A stretch of 64,000 nt of DNA, taken from Bacillota bacterium (lineage in GTDB: Bacteria; Bacillota; Sulfobacillia; Symbiobacteriales; ZC4RG38). This document shows positions 1 to 7,618 of the stretch, piece after piece. The stretch's first letter is position 1. The number at the start of each line of letters is the position of its first letter. The DNA lies in NCBI GenBank assembly GCA_021890795.1, contig JAKKUO010000005.1, forward strand, positions 1-64,000. Direction: 5' to 3'. A program made the translations under genes and the position numbers. The notes under the pieces are model-generated. The model searched no databases and had not been told where the DNA came from. It was given only the letters and a program-made list of their open reading frames with translations.

Positions 1-36
1 GCGCCGGAGGTGCTCCGGGCCCAACTCGGCGGGTAG
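1..36 (+). CDS. C-terminal end of an upstream gene, possibly alaS
   Basis: Frame 1 reads eleven residues (APEVLRAQLGG) and then a TAG stop. This looks like the very end of a plus-strand gene cut by the window edge. alaS (alanyl-tRNA synthetase) commonly precedes ireB in Bacillota, and the tail would fit the end of an AlaS DHHA1 region. That identification is inference from gene order only, because eleven residues cannot prove a family. Confidence 0.35.
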   Translation, partial: APEVLRAQLGG

Positions 37-335
37 CGGGGCCCCGGGGCCGGCCCCACCGGCGGGTCCCTATGGACCTCCGGCCGGCGCCACCGGCTGG
101 CTCGACCGGCCGGCCTCGCCGCGCCCGTCGGGCCGGTCCCGCCTGTCCTCCCTGCTCATCCGCACAGTCTCCTCGCACTGTATCCGCAAAAGCCTTCCCG
201 CGCCGGTCCTTTCGCCCACAGGTGATTCCCTGGCCAACGGGAACCTGGCCGGAGCCCGGGCAGTCGGAAAGAAAAATGCCGGCCTTCCCGCCGGCATAGG
301 AAACAGGAAAAGGCCCGGCGCGGGGGGCGAGGCCC
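37..335. other. Non-coding stretch with one hairpin
   Basis: No convincing gene is seen. Near the right end there is an inverted repeat at about 276-297 (arms ATGCCGGC / GCCGGCAT) preceded by five A's on the plus strand. Read on the minus strand this would be a stem followed by a T run, as in an intrinsic terminator, but no minus-strand gene is available to use it. Read on the plus strand it would be a 5' leader hairpin. Confidence 0.4.
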
Positions 336-1313
336 ATGGCCTGGCGGTACACCATCATCAGCGACCTCCACCTGGGCGATCAGAGTGGGGCCGATGACTT
401 CTGGCAGTCGGGTTCGGCCCCGGCCCTCTCGGCCCTCCTGGCCGAGGTGGCGGCGGACCCGGGACACCACCTGGTCCTCCTCGGGGATATCTTTGAGCAG
501 TGGCAGTTTTCCCTGGACGAGATCCTGGGGCGCTACGCCCCGTGGCTCGATCCCATGTTCGCGCTGGCCCGGGAGGGGCGGGTGACCTACGTCCTCGGCA
601 ACCACGACTATGAGCCCTTCAACCTGTTCCTGCCCTTCGGGCGGCTGCTGGGACTGATCCCCCTGGCGGAGGAGTTCCGGATCCCCGAAGTGGGGCTGGT
701 GGCGGTCCACGGCCACCTGCAGGACCCCCACCCGGAGCGGCTGGTGCCCCTCCCCGGCCAGCAGGGGGTCTACCGGGTCTCCCGCCGCCTGGTCTATTAC
801 CTGAAGTACCTCGAGCGGCGTTATCCCAATGTGGACGAGCGGCTGGCCGCCTTCGGCCGGGCCGCCGCCCGGGGATGGCAAAGCGCTCGCGTCCTGTGGC
901 AGTTCCTGCAGCGGCTGGGGCCCTGGGAGGCCCGGTCGACGTTTCTTTGGCTGGAGGAGAACCTCCTCCGGTGGCAGCCGCCGAGCCGGCAGCCGCCGGA
1001 GCCGGTGCCGGACTCGCCCGCTCCCGACCCCTGGGAGCAGGCGGCGGCAGAGATGCTCTTCAGCCCGGATGGGGGCTGCCGCACGGTGGTGATGGGCCAC
1101 ACCCACGTCCCCCGGTGGGTCCGGTGGGGCGACCGGACCTACCTGAACGCCGGCTCCTGGTGTTACGGCAACCGTTACCCGTGTACCTTCGTCCGCATCG
1201 AAGGCGACCCTCCGGAGCCGTCCCTCTGGCAGATCGGTCCCGACGGGTTCGGGGGACTCCGGGCCTGGCCCTGGGAGGGGATCCGGGAGGACCGGGTCCC
1301 CGGGGCAGGGTAG
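336..1313 (+). CDS. Metallophosphoesterase (calcineurin-like)
   Basis: A 325-residue dinuclear metal phosphoesterase. All the metal-ligand blocks are visible in order: SDLHLGD near residues 9-15, GDIFE near 51, GNHD near 88, an HGH near 125 and GHTH near 254. The set resembles the UDP-2,3-diacylglucosamine pyrophosphatase/YbbF-like branch, but the true substrate cannot be read from the sequence and this Gram-positive organism is not expected to make lipid A. No signal peptide or membrane segment is seen, so it is likely cytosolic. The ATG is preceded by a moderate GGGGGCGAGG site. It stands alone between the putative alaS end and ireB, where Bacillus has no such gene. The family is secure; the function is open. 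Confidence 0.85.
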   Translation: MAWRYTIISDLHLGDQSGADDFWQSGSAPALSALLAEVAADPGHHLVLLGDIFEQWQFSLDEILGRYAPWLDPMFALAREGRVTYVLGNHDYEPFNLFLPFGRLLGLIPLAEEFRIPEVGLVAVHGHLQDPHPERLVPLPGQQGVYRVSRRLVYYLKYLERRYPNVDERLAAFGRAAARGWQSARVLWQFLQRLGPWEARSTFLWLEENLLRWQPPSRQPPEPVPDSPAPDPWEQAAAEMLFSPDGGCRTVVMGHTHVPRWVRWGDRTYLNAGSWCYGNRYPCTFVRIEGDPPEPSLWQIGPDGFGGLRAWPWEGIREDRVPGAG

Positions 1314-1533
1314 AAGGGGAGCCCCCGCCGCATACGGCCCTGGTCGCCGGGAATTCTACCGGGCGGCGGGAGGGTTTCCCATTCCCGGCGCCGAATACCC
1401 GTACGGGACCGATGACCCAGACAGGCGATCGGGATGCCACGCCCGGGGGGTGTGTCCCGCCGTGGCTGTGGCCGGCGGAGGTTCCGGGGGGCGGAGCGAC
1501 AGGAACCCTCCGGGCGAAAGCGGGTGATTCACC
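1314..1533 (+). other. Structured 220-base leader upstream of ireB
   Basis: No gene is seen. The stretch is unusually rich in inverted repeats: GCCGGGAAT (1346-1354) pairs with ATTCCCGGC (1381-1389). CCCGTACGGG (1398-1407) is a perfect palindrome. GCCACG (1436-1441) pairs with CGTGGC (1461-1466), and GGAGGTTCC (1477-1485) pairs with GGAACCCTCC (1502-1511) with one bulge. It could be a folded mRNA leader of ireB, but no known riboswitch consensus was matched. Confidence 0.4.
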
Positions 1534-1800
1534 ATGGCTGAGACCAACGACAAGACCCTCATGTGGCGGGGCAGGTCCGAGGATCTGAACCCCGGTGAGG
1601 TGCTGCGTAAGGTCTACGCAGCCCTCAAGGAGAAGGGCTACAGCCCTATCGACCAGATCGTCGGCTACCTGCTGTCCGGGGATCCCACCTATATCACCAG
1701 CCACAACGGGGCCCGGAACTTGATTCGGCGGCTGGAACGGGACGAGCTGCTGGAAGAACTGGTCCGGGCCTATCTGGAAGGGCCGGCCGGCAACCGGTAG
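1534..1800 (+). CDS. ireB: IreB family regulatory phosphoprotein (UPF0297)
   Basis: An 88-residue small cytosolic protein of the IreB/YrzL family, close to full family length. The conserved core is present: an N-terminal segment with threonines (TLMW), the block [20 protein letters not shown], and [17 protein letters not shown]. In Enterococcus, IreB is phosphorylated by the PASTA kinase IreK and dampens cephalosporin resistance; that role is known for the family and is inferred here. The matching kinase (53102-55075) and phosphatase (52336-53100) are in this window but far away. The usual downstream partners (Holliday junction resolvase RuvX, DUF1292) are missing, because an unknown protein and the ribose operon follow. 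The ribosome binding site is weak. Confidence 0.93.
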   Translation: MAETNDKTLMWRGRSEDLNPGEVLRKVYAALKEKGYSPIDQIVGYLLSGDPTYITSHNGARNLIRRLERDELLEELVRAYLEGPAGNR

Positions 1801-1878
1801 CGGCGACCGGTGGCCGGGTAGGCCCCGGTGGGCCGGCGGTGCGGGCCCACCATCCGGTAGGAACCGCAGCGGCGTTCC

Positions 1879-1907
1879 AAGGGGCGGAAAACCCGCCCCT
1901 TTCGGTT
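1879..1907 (+). terminator. Intrinsic terminator after ireB
   Basis: Arms AAGGGGCGG (1879-1887) and CCGCCCCTT (1893-1901), with a short A-rich loop and a TTT that continues into TTCGGTTT. It is placed 80 bases after the ireB stop. Confidence 0.6.
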
Positions 1908-1982
1908 TGCCGGTGCGGTCTTCTTGTCAGCGGTTGCGGCCTATCACTTCCGGACGCCCTGAATGTGGAAGGAGGCGCACCC

Positions 1983-2495
1983 TTGCCCACAGCAGCGGAA
2001 CTGATGCCACTGGTCCCCGGCAGGCGCTGGCGCTACCGGCTGTCCGTCGGGGGCCGGACGGTGGCCCGGCTGACCCAGGAGGTGCTGTTGGTCGCCCAGG
2101 GCCGGAGCAGCACCCTGGCCCGGCTGCGCCGGCAGGTGGAGGGGGAACCGCCCCAGGTGGTCCCGGTGGTCAGCGGGGCGGGGGAGGTGCGGGTCGACGG
2201 CCAGCCCGTCCTCCGGGATCCCATCGCCCCGGGGAGCACCTGGCCCGGGATGGGGCCGGAGGGTCCCGCACGGTACCGGGTCGCGGCGGTGGCCGAGGCG
2301 GTGGAGGTACCCGCAGGCCGGTTCGAGGGGGCGACGGTGGTCCGGGTGACCGGCCCCGACGATGGGGAGCTGGCGGAGAGCACCTATGTCCCCGGCGTGG
2401 GACTCGTCCGGCACCGGTTCAACGGGCCCCTGGGTTGGGGTCTGCTGGAACTGGAGGCCTGGGAGCCGGGGGATGGGGAAGGGGCGGGCCGGTGA
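1983..2495 (+). CDS. Protein of unknown function with a VPAG...PGVGLV pattern
   Basis: 170 residues from a TTG start at 1983, chosen because GGAAGGAGG sits about 8 bases upstream; longer in-frame starts have no such site. The sequence opens with a PLVPGRRWRY motif, continues as alternating beta-like segments, has VEVPAGRFEGATVV in the middle and YVPGVGLVRHRF near the end. This layout recalls small beta-barrel domains in which a 'well formed, measured, pure' style triad of motifs recurs in many secreted or lipoprotein families, but no signal peptide is present here. The gene lies between ireB and the ribose regulator without being clearly in either operon. I do not recognise a specific function. 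Confidence 0.6.
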   Translation: MPTAAELMPLVPGRRWRYRLSVGGRTVARLTQEVLLVAQGRSSTLARLRRQVEGEPPQVVPVVSGAGEVRVDGQPVLRDPIAPGSTWPGMGPEGPARYRVAAVAEAVEVPAGRFEGATVVRVTGPDDGELAESTYVPGVGLVRHRFNGPLGWGLLELEAWEPGDGEGAGR

Positions 2496-2559
2496 GATTT
2501 TTCATGCTCCGGCAAGCAGGAATTCGGTCGCCGGTGTGGAAAACAAGAATCGTCGGCGG

Positions 2560-2616
2560 ATGAAACCGGTTCCACATGAACCGGTTCCTCTGTGCGCCAT
2601 GTGGAACCGGTTTCAT
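2560..2616 (+). promoter_or_regulatory. Three LacI-type operators before the ribose regulator
   Basis: A perfect 19-base inverted repeat spans 2560-2578 and 2598-2616. Each arm contains a LacI/GalR-type operator with an ACCGGT core: TGAAACCGGTTCCA (2561-2574) and TGGAACCGGTTTCA (2602-2615). A third core, GAACCGGTTC (2578-2587), lies between them. Core centres are 15 and 26 bases apart. The site lies 22 bases before the regulator's TTG start, so autoregulation and control of the whole ribose operon are likely. Confidence 0.82.
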
Positions 2617-2637
2617 ACCGGGGAAGGAGGGCGGGGA

Positions 2638-3660
2638 TTGCCCACAATCCGGGATGTGGCCCGGGCGGCGGGGGTGAGTCCGGCCACGGTCTCCCGGGCC
2701 CTGAACGGCAGCGGCTACGTCAGCCCGGAGACCCGGCAGCGGGTGCTGGACGCGGCAGCCCGGCTCGGCTTTACCCCGAGCTACATCGCCCGCAGCCTGG
2801 TGCGGAAGGCCACCCGCACCCTGGGGCTTTTGGTACCGGACATCACCAACCCGTACTTCCCGGCGATTGCCCGGGGGGTGGAGGATGCCGCCGCCCGGGC
2901 CGGGTACAGCGTGGTCCTGTGCAACACCGACGGCGACCCGGACCACGAGGAGGACTACATCCAGTTCCTGCGGGAGCGGCAGGTAGACGGCCTGGTGCTC
3001 ATCGCTTCCAGCCCCCGGGCCGGGGAGCTGGTAGCCAGGGGCGACGCCCCGCCCGTGGTCTTTGTCGACCGGGTGCCTCCTGGGGCCCGGGCTGACGTGG
3101 TGGTGGTGGACAACCGCCGGGGGATGCTCGAGGCCACCCGGCACCTCCTGGCCCTGGGCCACCGGCGGATCGGCTTTGTGGCCGGGCGGGTCGGGTCCGG
3201 CACCGCGGAGGAGCGGCTGGCCGGGTACCTGGCGGCCCTCGGGGAAGCGGGGATCGCCCCGGATTCCCACTACATCGCCCCCGGGGACTTCACCTTCCAG
3301 GGGGGATACCAGGCGGCCCGAGGGCTTCTCAGCCTGCCGGACCGGCCCACCGCGGTGGTGGCAGCCAACGACCTGATGGCCGTCGGGGTCTGCCGGGCGG
3401 CCCTGGAGGCCGGGCTCCGGATCCCCCAGGACCTGGCGGTGGTGGGCTACGACGACATCCCGATGGCTGAGCTGATCCACCCGCCCCTCACCACCGTGGC
3501 CCAGCCCACCTACCAGATGGGGGAGCTGGCGGCCCGGCTGCTGATGGAGCGGCTGGAGGGCCGGGCGGGCCCGGAGCCCCGGCGGGTGGTGCTGGAGGCG
3601 AGGCTCGTGGTGCGGGAGTCCTGCGGAGCGGCCCTTGCCGCCGGCGGAAGAGGAGGATGA
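2638..3660 (+). CDS. rbsR: LacI/GalR family transcriptional regulator, probable ribose repressor
   Basis: 340 residues from the TTG at 2638, which has GGAAGGAGG about 7 bases upstream; the open frame extends further upstream but without a start signal. The N-terminus is a LacI helix-turn-helix: TIRDVARAAGVSPATVSRALN, then a hinge helix near residues 45-60. The remaining ~280 residues are a periplasmic-binding-protein-like effector domain (LLVPDITNPYFP, VVGYDDIPMAELIHPPLTTV). LacI proteins bind ACCGGT-cored palindromes like those just upstream. It is the first gene of the operon, four bases before rbsK, so the effector is most likely ribose or a phosphorylated derivative. The repressor class is secure; the ligand is inferred from context. 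Confidence 0.93.
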   Translation: MPTIRDVARAAGVSPATVSRALNGSGYVSPETRQRVLDAAARLGFTPSYIARSLVRKATRTLGLLVPDITNPYFPAIARGVEDAAARAGYSVVLCNTDGDPDHEEDYIQFLRERQVDGLVLIASSPRAGELVARGDAPPVVFVDRVPPGARADVVVVDNRRGMLEATRHLLALGHRRIGFVAGRVGSGTAEERLAGYLAALGEAGIAPDSHYIAPGDFTFQGGYQAARGLLSLPDRPTAVVAANDLMAVGVCRAALEAGLRIPQDLAVVGYDDIPMAELIHPPLTTVAQPTYQMGELAARLLMERLEGRAGPEPRRVVLEARLVVRESCGAALAAGGRGG

Positions 3661-3664
3661 GGGG

Positions 3665-4600
3665 ATGCAACCGGAGATCGTAGTGGTGGGCAGCCTCAAC
3701 CTGGACCTGGTGGCCCGGGTGCCCCGGCGGCCCCGGGGGGGCGAGACCCTCCTGGGCTACCGGCTCGACCAGTTCCCCGGCGGCAAGGGGGCCAACCAGG
3801 CGGTGGCCGCCGCCCGGCTGGGAGCCGGGGTGGCCATGGTCGGGGCGGTGGGGGCGGACGGCTTTGGCGAAACCCTCCTCGCCGCCCTCGCCGGGGACGG
3901 GGTGGACACCCGGTGGGTGGAGCGCCGGCCGGGGGTGGGCACCGGGGTGGCGCTCATCACCGTGGACGACCAGGCGGAGAACAGCATCGTGGTTATCCCC
4001 GGGGCGAACGGCGAGGTCACCCCGGAGCAGGTGGCGGCAGCGGAGCCGGCCATCGCCGGGGCCAAGGTGATGCTCCTGCAGCTGGAGATCCCCCTGTCCG
4101 CGGTCCAGGCCGCGGCGGAACTGGGCCGGCGGCACGGGCTCACCGTGATCCTCGACCCCGCCCCGGCGCCCGCGGCGCCCCTGCCCCGGGAGCTGATGGA
4201 GCTGGCGGACTTTGTCACCCCCAACGAGACCGAGGCCGCGGCTCTGACGGGCCTGACGGTGGACCCGGCGGATCCCCGGCCGGTGGCGGAGGCGCTCCTC
4301 GGCCAGGGGGCCCGGCGGGCCCTGGTGAAGCTCGGCGCCCGGGGGGTCTACTGCCTGGGGCCCGAGGGCGAATTCCGGCACCCGGGCTTCCCGGTCGCCG
4401 CCGTGGACACCACCGCCGCGGGGGACGCCTTCGCCGGCGGGTTGGCCGCGGCCCTGGTACAGGGGCTGCCCCTGGCCGAGGCCCTGGCCTGGGGCTGCGC
4501 TGCCGGGGCCCTGGCGGTGACCCGGCCGGGGGCCCAGGCGGCCATGGCGACCCGGGATGAACTGATCGCTTTTCTGCAAGAAAGGAGCCAGGCGCGATGA
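3665..4600 (+). CDS. rbsK: Ribokinase
   Basis: 311 residues. Phosphorylates D-ribose to ribose 5-phosphate with ATP, in the cytosol. PfkB-family signatures are clear: the N-terminal GSLNLDLV and GGKGANQAVAAARLG, the NETEA motif, and the C-terminal DTTAAGDAFAGG that holds the catalytic aspartate. The start at 3665 is preferred over 3635 because AGGAGG lies 8 bases upstream and the family begins with this short beta-strand. The end overlaps rbsD by four bases (ATGA). Translationally coupled to the ribose transport genes downstream, so ribokinase rather than another sugar kinase is the best call. Confidence 0.95.
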   Translation: MQPEIVVVGSLNLDLVARVPRRPRGGETLLGYRLDQFPGGKGANQAVAAARLGAGVAMVGAVGADGFGETLLAALAGDGVDTRWVERRPGVGTGVALITVDDQAENSIVVIPGANGEVTPEQVAAAEPAIAGAKVMLLQLEIPLSAVQAAAELGRRHGLTVILDPAPAPAAPLPRELMELADFVTPNETEAAALTGLTVDPADPRPVAEALLGQGARRALVKLGARGVYCLGPEGEFRHPGFPVAAVDTTAAGDAFAGGLAAALVQGLPLAEALAWGCAAGALAVTRPGAQAAMATRDELIAFLQERSQAR

Positions 4601-4992
4601 AAAAGACCGCCCTTCTCAACCAGCCCCTCTCCGCGGTCATCGCCGGCATGGGCCACGGCGACCTCCTGGTGATCGGCGACGCCGGGCTGCCCATCCCGGC
4701 CGGGATCCCGCGGATCGACCTGGCGGTCACCGCCGGGGTGCCCCGGATGCTGGAGGTGCTCCGGGCGGTGCTGACGGAGCTGCAGGTGGAGGAGGCCCTG
4801 GTGGCCCAGGAGACCTGGGAGGTCAGCCCCCAGGTGGGGGAGGGGATCCGGACGGCCCTGGGCTCGGTGCCGATCCGGACCATCACCCATGCCGAATTGA
4901 AGGAACTTTCTGCCCGAGCGGTGGCCGTGGTCCGCACCGGGGAGTGCACGCCGTACGCCAACGTGGTGCTGAAGGCGGGGGTCACGTTCTGA
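4597..4992 (+). CDS. rbsD: D-ribose pyranase
   Basis: 131 residues, typical RbsD length. It interconverts the pyranose and furanose forms of ribose so that imported sugar can be phosphorylated by RbsK. The conserved start MKKTALLNQPLSAVIAGMGH carries the catalytic histidine, followed by the GDAGLPIP block and the C-terminal RTGECTPYANVVLKAGV. The ATG overlaps the rbsK stop, and rbsA begins one base after its stop, so it is an integral operon member. Confidence 0.95.
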   Translation: MKKTALLNQPLSAVIAGMGHGDLLVIGDAGLPIPAGIPRIDLAVTAGVPRMLEVLRAVLTELQVEEALVAQETWEVSPQVGEGIRTALGSVPIRTITHAELKELSARAVAVVRTGECTPYANVVLKAGVTF

Positions 4993-4993
4993 G

Positions 4994-6508
4994 ATGAAAG
5001 CCGGACATAAGCCGGGTCAAGTCCTGCTCCGGGCGGTGGACCTGCACAAGTCCTTCCCCGGGGTCCGGGCCCTCCAGGGGGTGAGCCTGGAGGTCCGGAG
5101 CGGGGAGATCCACGGCCTCCTGGGGGAGAACGGCGCCGGCAAGTCCACCCTGATCAAGTGCCTGAGCGGACTCTACCGGCCGGACAGCGGCACCATCTGG
5201 CTGGGGGACCGGCCGGTCTCCTGGTCCGGTCCCCGGGACGCCCTCCGGGCGGGGATCGCCACCATCCACCAGGAACTGAGCCTCGCGCCGGACCTGACGG
5301 TGATGGAGAACATCGCCCTGGGCCGGGAGCCGGTCCGGGGGCCGGGGCTCATCGCCTGGCGGGAGATGGAGGCCCTGGCCCGGGAGGCCCTGGGCCGCCT
5401 GGGGGTGGCCATCGACCCCCGGGCCCGGGTGGGGGACCTGGGGGTCGGGGCCCAGCAGATGGTGGAGATCGCCCGGGCCCTCTCCGTCGACGCCCGGGTG
5501 CTGATCCTGGACGAGCCCACAGCGGCCCTCACCCAGGCGGAGGCGGAGCGGCTCTTTGCGGTCCTCGACGGGCTCCGGGCCCGGGGGGTCGGCATCGTCT
5601 ACATCAGCCACCGGTTGGAAGAGCTCTACCGGCTTTGTGACCGGGTGACGGTGATCCGGGACGGTACCTACGTGGGTACCTATCCGATGCCCGAGACCCC
5701 CGAGGCCACCCTGGTCCAGGCGATGGTCGGCCGGCCGCTCCAGGACCGGTTCCCCCGCCGGCAGGCGGCCATCGGCGAGGAGGCCCTCACGGTCCGGGAC
5801 CTGAGCCGTGGGCAGGTGCTTCAGGGGATCTCCCTCACCGTCCGCCGGGGCGAGGTGGTGGGGGTGGCGGGGCTGATGGGGGCCGGCCGGACGGAGCTGG
5901 CCCGGGCCATCCTCGGCCTCGACCCGGTGGACCGGGGCAGCGTCACGGGCCTCGGCCGGCCGGTGCCGCCGGGGAATCCCCGGGCGGCCCTGGCCGCGGG
6001 GCTGGTCTACGTGCCCGAGGACCGCAAGCGCCAGGGGCTCTTTCTCAACCGGAGCGTCCGGGAGAACCTCTCCCTGGCTTCCCTGGGCCGGCTGGGGCGG
6101 CTGGGGTGGATCTCCCCCCGGGCCGAGCGGGAACTCGCCGGCCGTTGGGTTCGGGAGCTGGGGGTGCGCACCCCCAGCCTGGAGATCCAGGTGGCGACCC
6201 TCTCCGGTGGCAACCAGCAGAAGGTGCTCTTCGGCCGCTGGCTGGCCACCGACCCCCAGGTGCTGATCCTGGACGAGCCCACCCGGGGGGTGGACGTGGG
6301 CGCCAAGGCGGAGATCTACCGATTGATCAACCGGCTGGCCGAGGCAGGCAAGGCGATTCTGATGATCTCCTCGGAGCTGCCCGAACTGTTGGGCATGTGC
6401 GACCGGATCCTGGTGATGCGGGCGGGGCGGCTGGTGGGGGAGTTCAGCCGGTCCGAGGCCAGCCAGGAAGCGATCATGCGCTGCGCGGTGGGCGCGGGCG
6501 CCGGATAG
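4994..6508 (+). CDS. rbsA: Ribose ABC transporter, duplicated ATP-binding subunit
   Basis: 504 residues with two ATPase halves, as in all RbsA-type sugar importers. The first half has Walker A GENGAGKST near residue 47 and Walker B ILDEPTAAL near 175, with a degenerate signature LGVGAQQ. The second half has a degenerate Walker A (GLMGAGRTE) and an intact signature LSGGNQQK near 407 with Walker B ILDEPTRGVD. This asymmetry is normal for the family. It works on the cytoplasmic face with RbsC and lipoprotein RbsB. It begins one base after the rbsD stop. Confidence 0.95.
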   Translation: MKAGHKPGQVLLRAVDLHKSFPGVRALQGVSLEVRSGEIHGLLGENGAGKSTLIKCLSGLYRPDSGTIWLGDRPVSWSGPRDALRAGIATIHQELSLAPDLTVMENIALGREPVRGPGLIAWREMEALAREALGRLGVAIDPRARVGDLGVGAQQMVEIARALSVDARVLILDEPTAALTQAEAERLFAVLDGLRARGVGIVYISHRLEELYRLCDRVTVIRDGTYVGTYPMPETPEATLVQAMVGRPLQDRFPRRQAAIGEEALTVRDLSRGQVLQGISLTVRRGEVVGVAGLMGAGRTELARAILGLDPVDRGSVTGLGRPVPPGNPRAALAAGLVYVPEDRKRQGLFLNRSVRENLSLASLGRLGRLGWISPRAERELAGRWVRELGVRTPSLEIQVATLSGGNQQKVLFGRWLATDPQVLILDEPTRGVDVGAKAEIYRLINRLAEAGKAILMISSELPELLGMCDRILVMRAGRLVGEFSRSEASQEAIMRCAVGAGAG

Positions 6509-6521
6509 GAGCGATGGGCAG

Positions 6522-7466
6522 ATGGAGAAGCGGCCTCTTGGCTGGCTTGTTAGCCGGTTTCCCCGGCGGCTGGGCCCCCTGGCCGGGCTCCTGGCCCTGG
6601 CGGTGGCCCTCAGCCTCCTCAGCGACCGGTTCCTCACCCTGACCAACCTGCTCAACGTCACCCGGCAGGTCTCCATCAACGCCATCATCGCCGCGGGCAT
6701 GACCCTGGTGATCCTGACCGGCGGCATCGACCTCTCGGTGGGGTCGATCCTGGCTCTGGCCGGGGCGGTGACCGCCCGGGCGGTGGCCACGGGCCAACCG
6801 GTCCTGGTCGCGGTCGCTTCCGGGCTGGGGGTGGGGCTGGCCGCAGGGCTCGTGAACGGCCTCCTGGTCACCCGGGGGCGGGTCCCGGCCTTCATCGCCA
6901 CCCTGGGCACCATGACCGCCCTCCGGGGGCTGACCCTCACCTACACCGGCGGCCGGCCCATCACCGGCCTCACCGACAGTTTCCGGGCCCTGGGGGGAGG
7001 CTATCTCCTGGGCCTGCCGGTGCCGGTGGTGATCATGGCCCTGGTCTTCGCAGCGGCCTGGGTCTTCCTCACCTACACCCGGCCGGGGCGGTACGTCTAC
7101 GCCCTGGGCAGCAACCGGGAGGCGGTCCGGACCGCCGGGGTGCCCACGGTGCCCTACGAGACCCTGGTCTACGTCCTCTCCGGCCTCACCGCGGCTCTGG
7201 CCGGGGTGATCCTCACCGCCCGGCTCAACTCCGCCCAGCCCACCGCCGGGATGGGGTTTGAGCTGGACGCGATCGCGGCGGTGGTCCTCGGGGGGACCAG
7301 CCTCGCCGGGGGCAGCGGCGGCGTCGGCGGCACCCTGGTGGGGGCGATGATCATCGGCGTGCTGGACAACGGCCTCAACCTGCTGAACGTCTCCTCCTTC
7401 TACCAGCAGGTGGTCAAGGGCCTGGTGATCCTGCTGGCCGTGCTCCTGGACCGGGCCCGGAAGTGA
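6522..7466 (+). CDS. rbsC: Ribose ABC transporter permease
   Basis: 314 residues, almost entirely hydrophobic helices, forming the membrane channel of the ribose importer. Family motifs include AAGMTLVILTGGIDLSVGS near residues 60-75 and the EAA-like loop around GSNREAVRTAGV near 195. The ATG at 6522 follows AGGAG by 10 bases, and the gene lies 13 bases after rbsA. Functions as a dimer with RbsA. Confidence 0.95.
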   Translation: MEKRPLGWLVSRFPRRLGPLAGLLALAVALSLLSDRFLTLTNLLNVTRQVSINAIIAAGMTLVILTGGIDLSVGSILALAGAVTARAVATGQPVLVAVASGLGVGLAAGLVNGLLVTRGRVPAFIATLGTMTALRGLTLTYTGGRPITGLTDSFRALGGGYLLGLPVPVVIMALVFAAAWVFLTYTRPGRYVYALGSNREAVRTAGVPTVPYETLVYVLSGLTAALAGVILTARLNSAQPTAGMGFELDAIAAVVLGGTSLAGGSGGVGGTLVGAMIIGVLDNGLNLLNVSSFYQQVVKGLVILLAVLLDRARK

Positions 7467-7618
7467 GCGGGGACTGAGGCCCCTCCTGAAGGGGGTGATG
7501 CCAGGGCGCAGGCTCCCTACCGGTGCGAGCGGTTCCACAGGGCTGCTCACGTCCGCTCAGCGTGAGCGAATGGCGGCTCAAGGTGCCTCGACCAACCATC
7601 AAGGAGGTACGGTGAACC
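7467..7618 (+). other. rbsC-rbsB spacer with two hairpins
   Basis: Two small stems are visible: CCCCT (7480-7484) with AGGGG (7490-7494), and GCTCACG (7545-7551) with CGTGAGC (7561-7567). Such spacers often stabilise or process the mRNA so the binding protein is made in excess. A strong AAGGAGGT precedes rbsB by about 10 bases. This role is inferred. Confidence 0.35.

Noticed and set aside
1314-1533. Cobalamin or other known riboswitch in front of ireB
   Set aside because: The hairpins are real but the conserved B12-box and other family motifs were not found.
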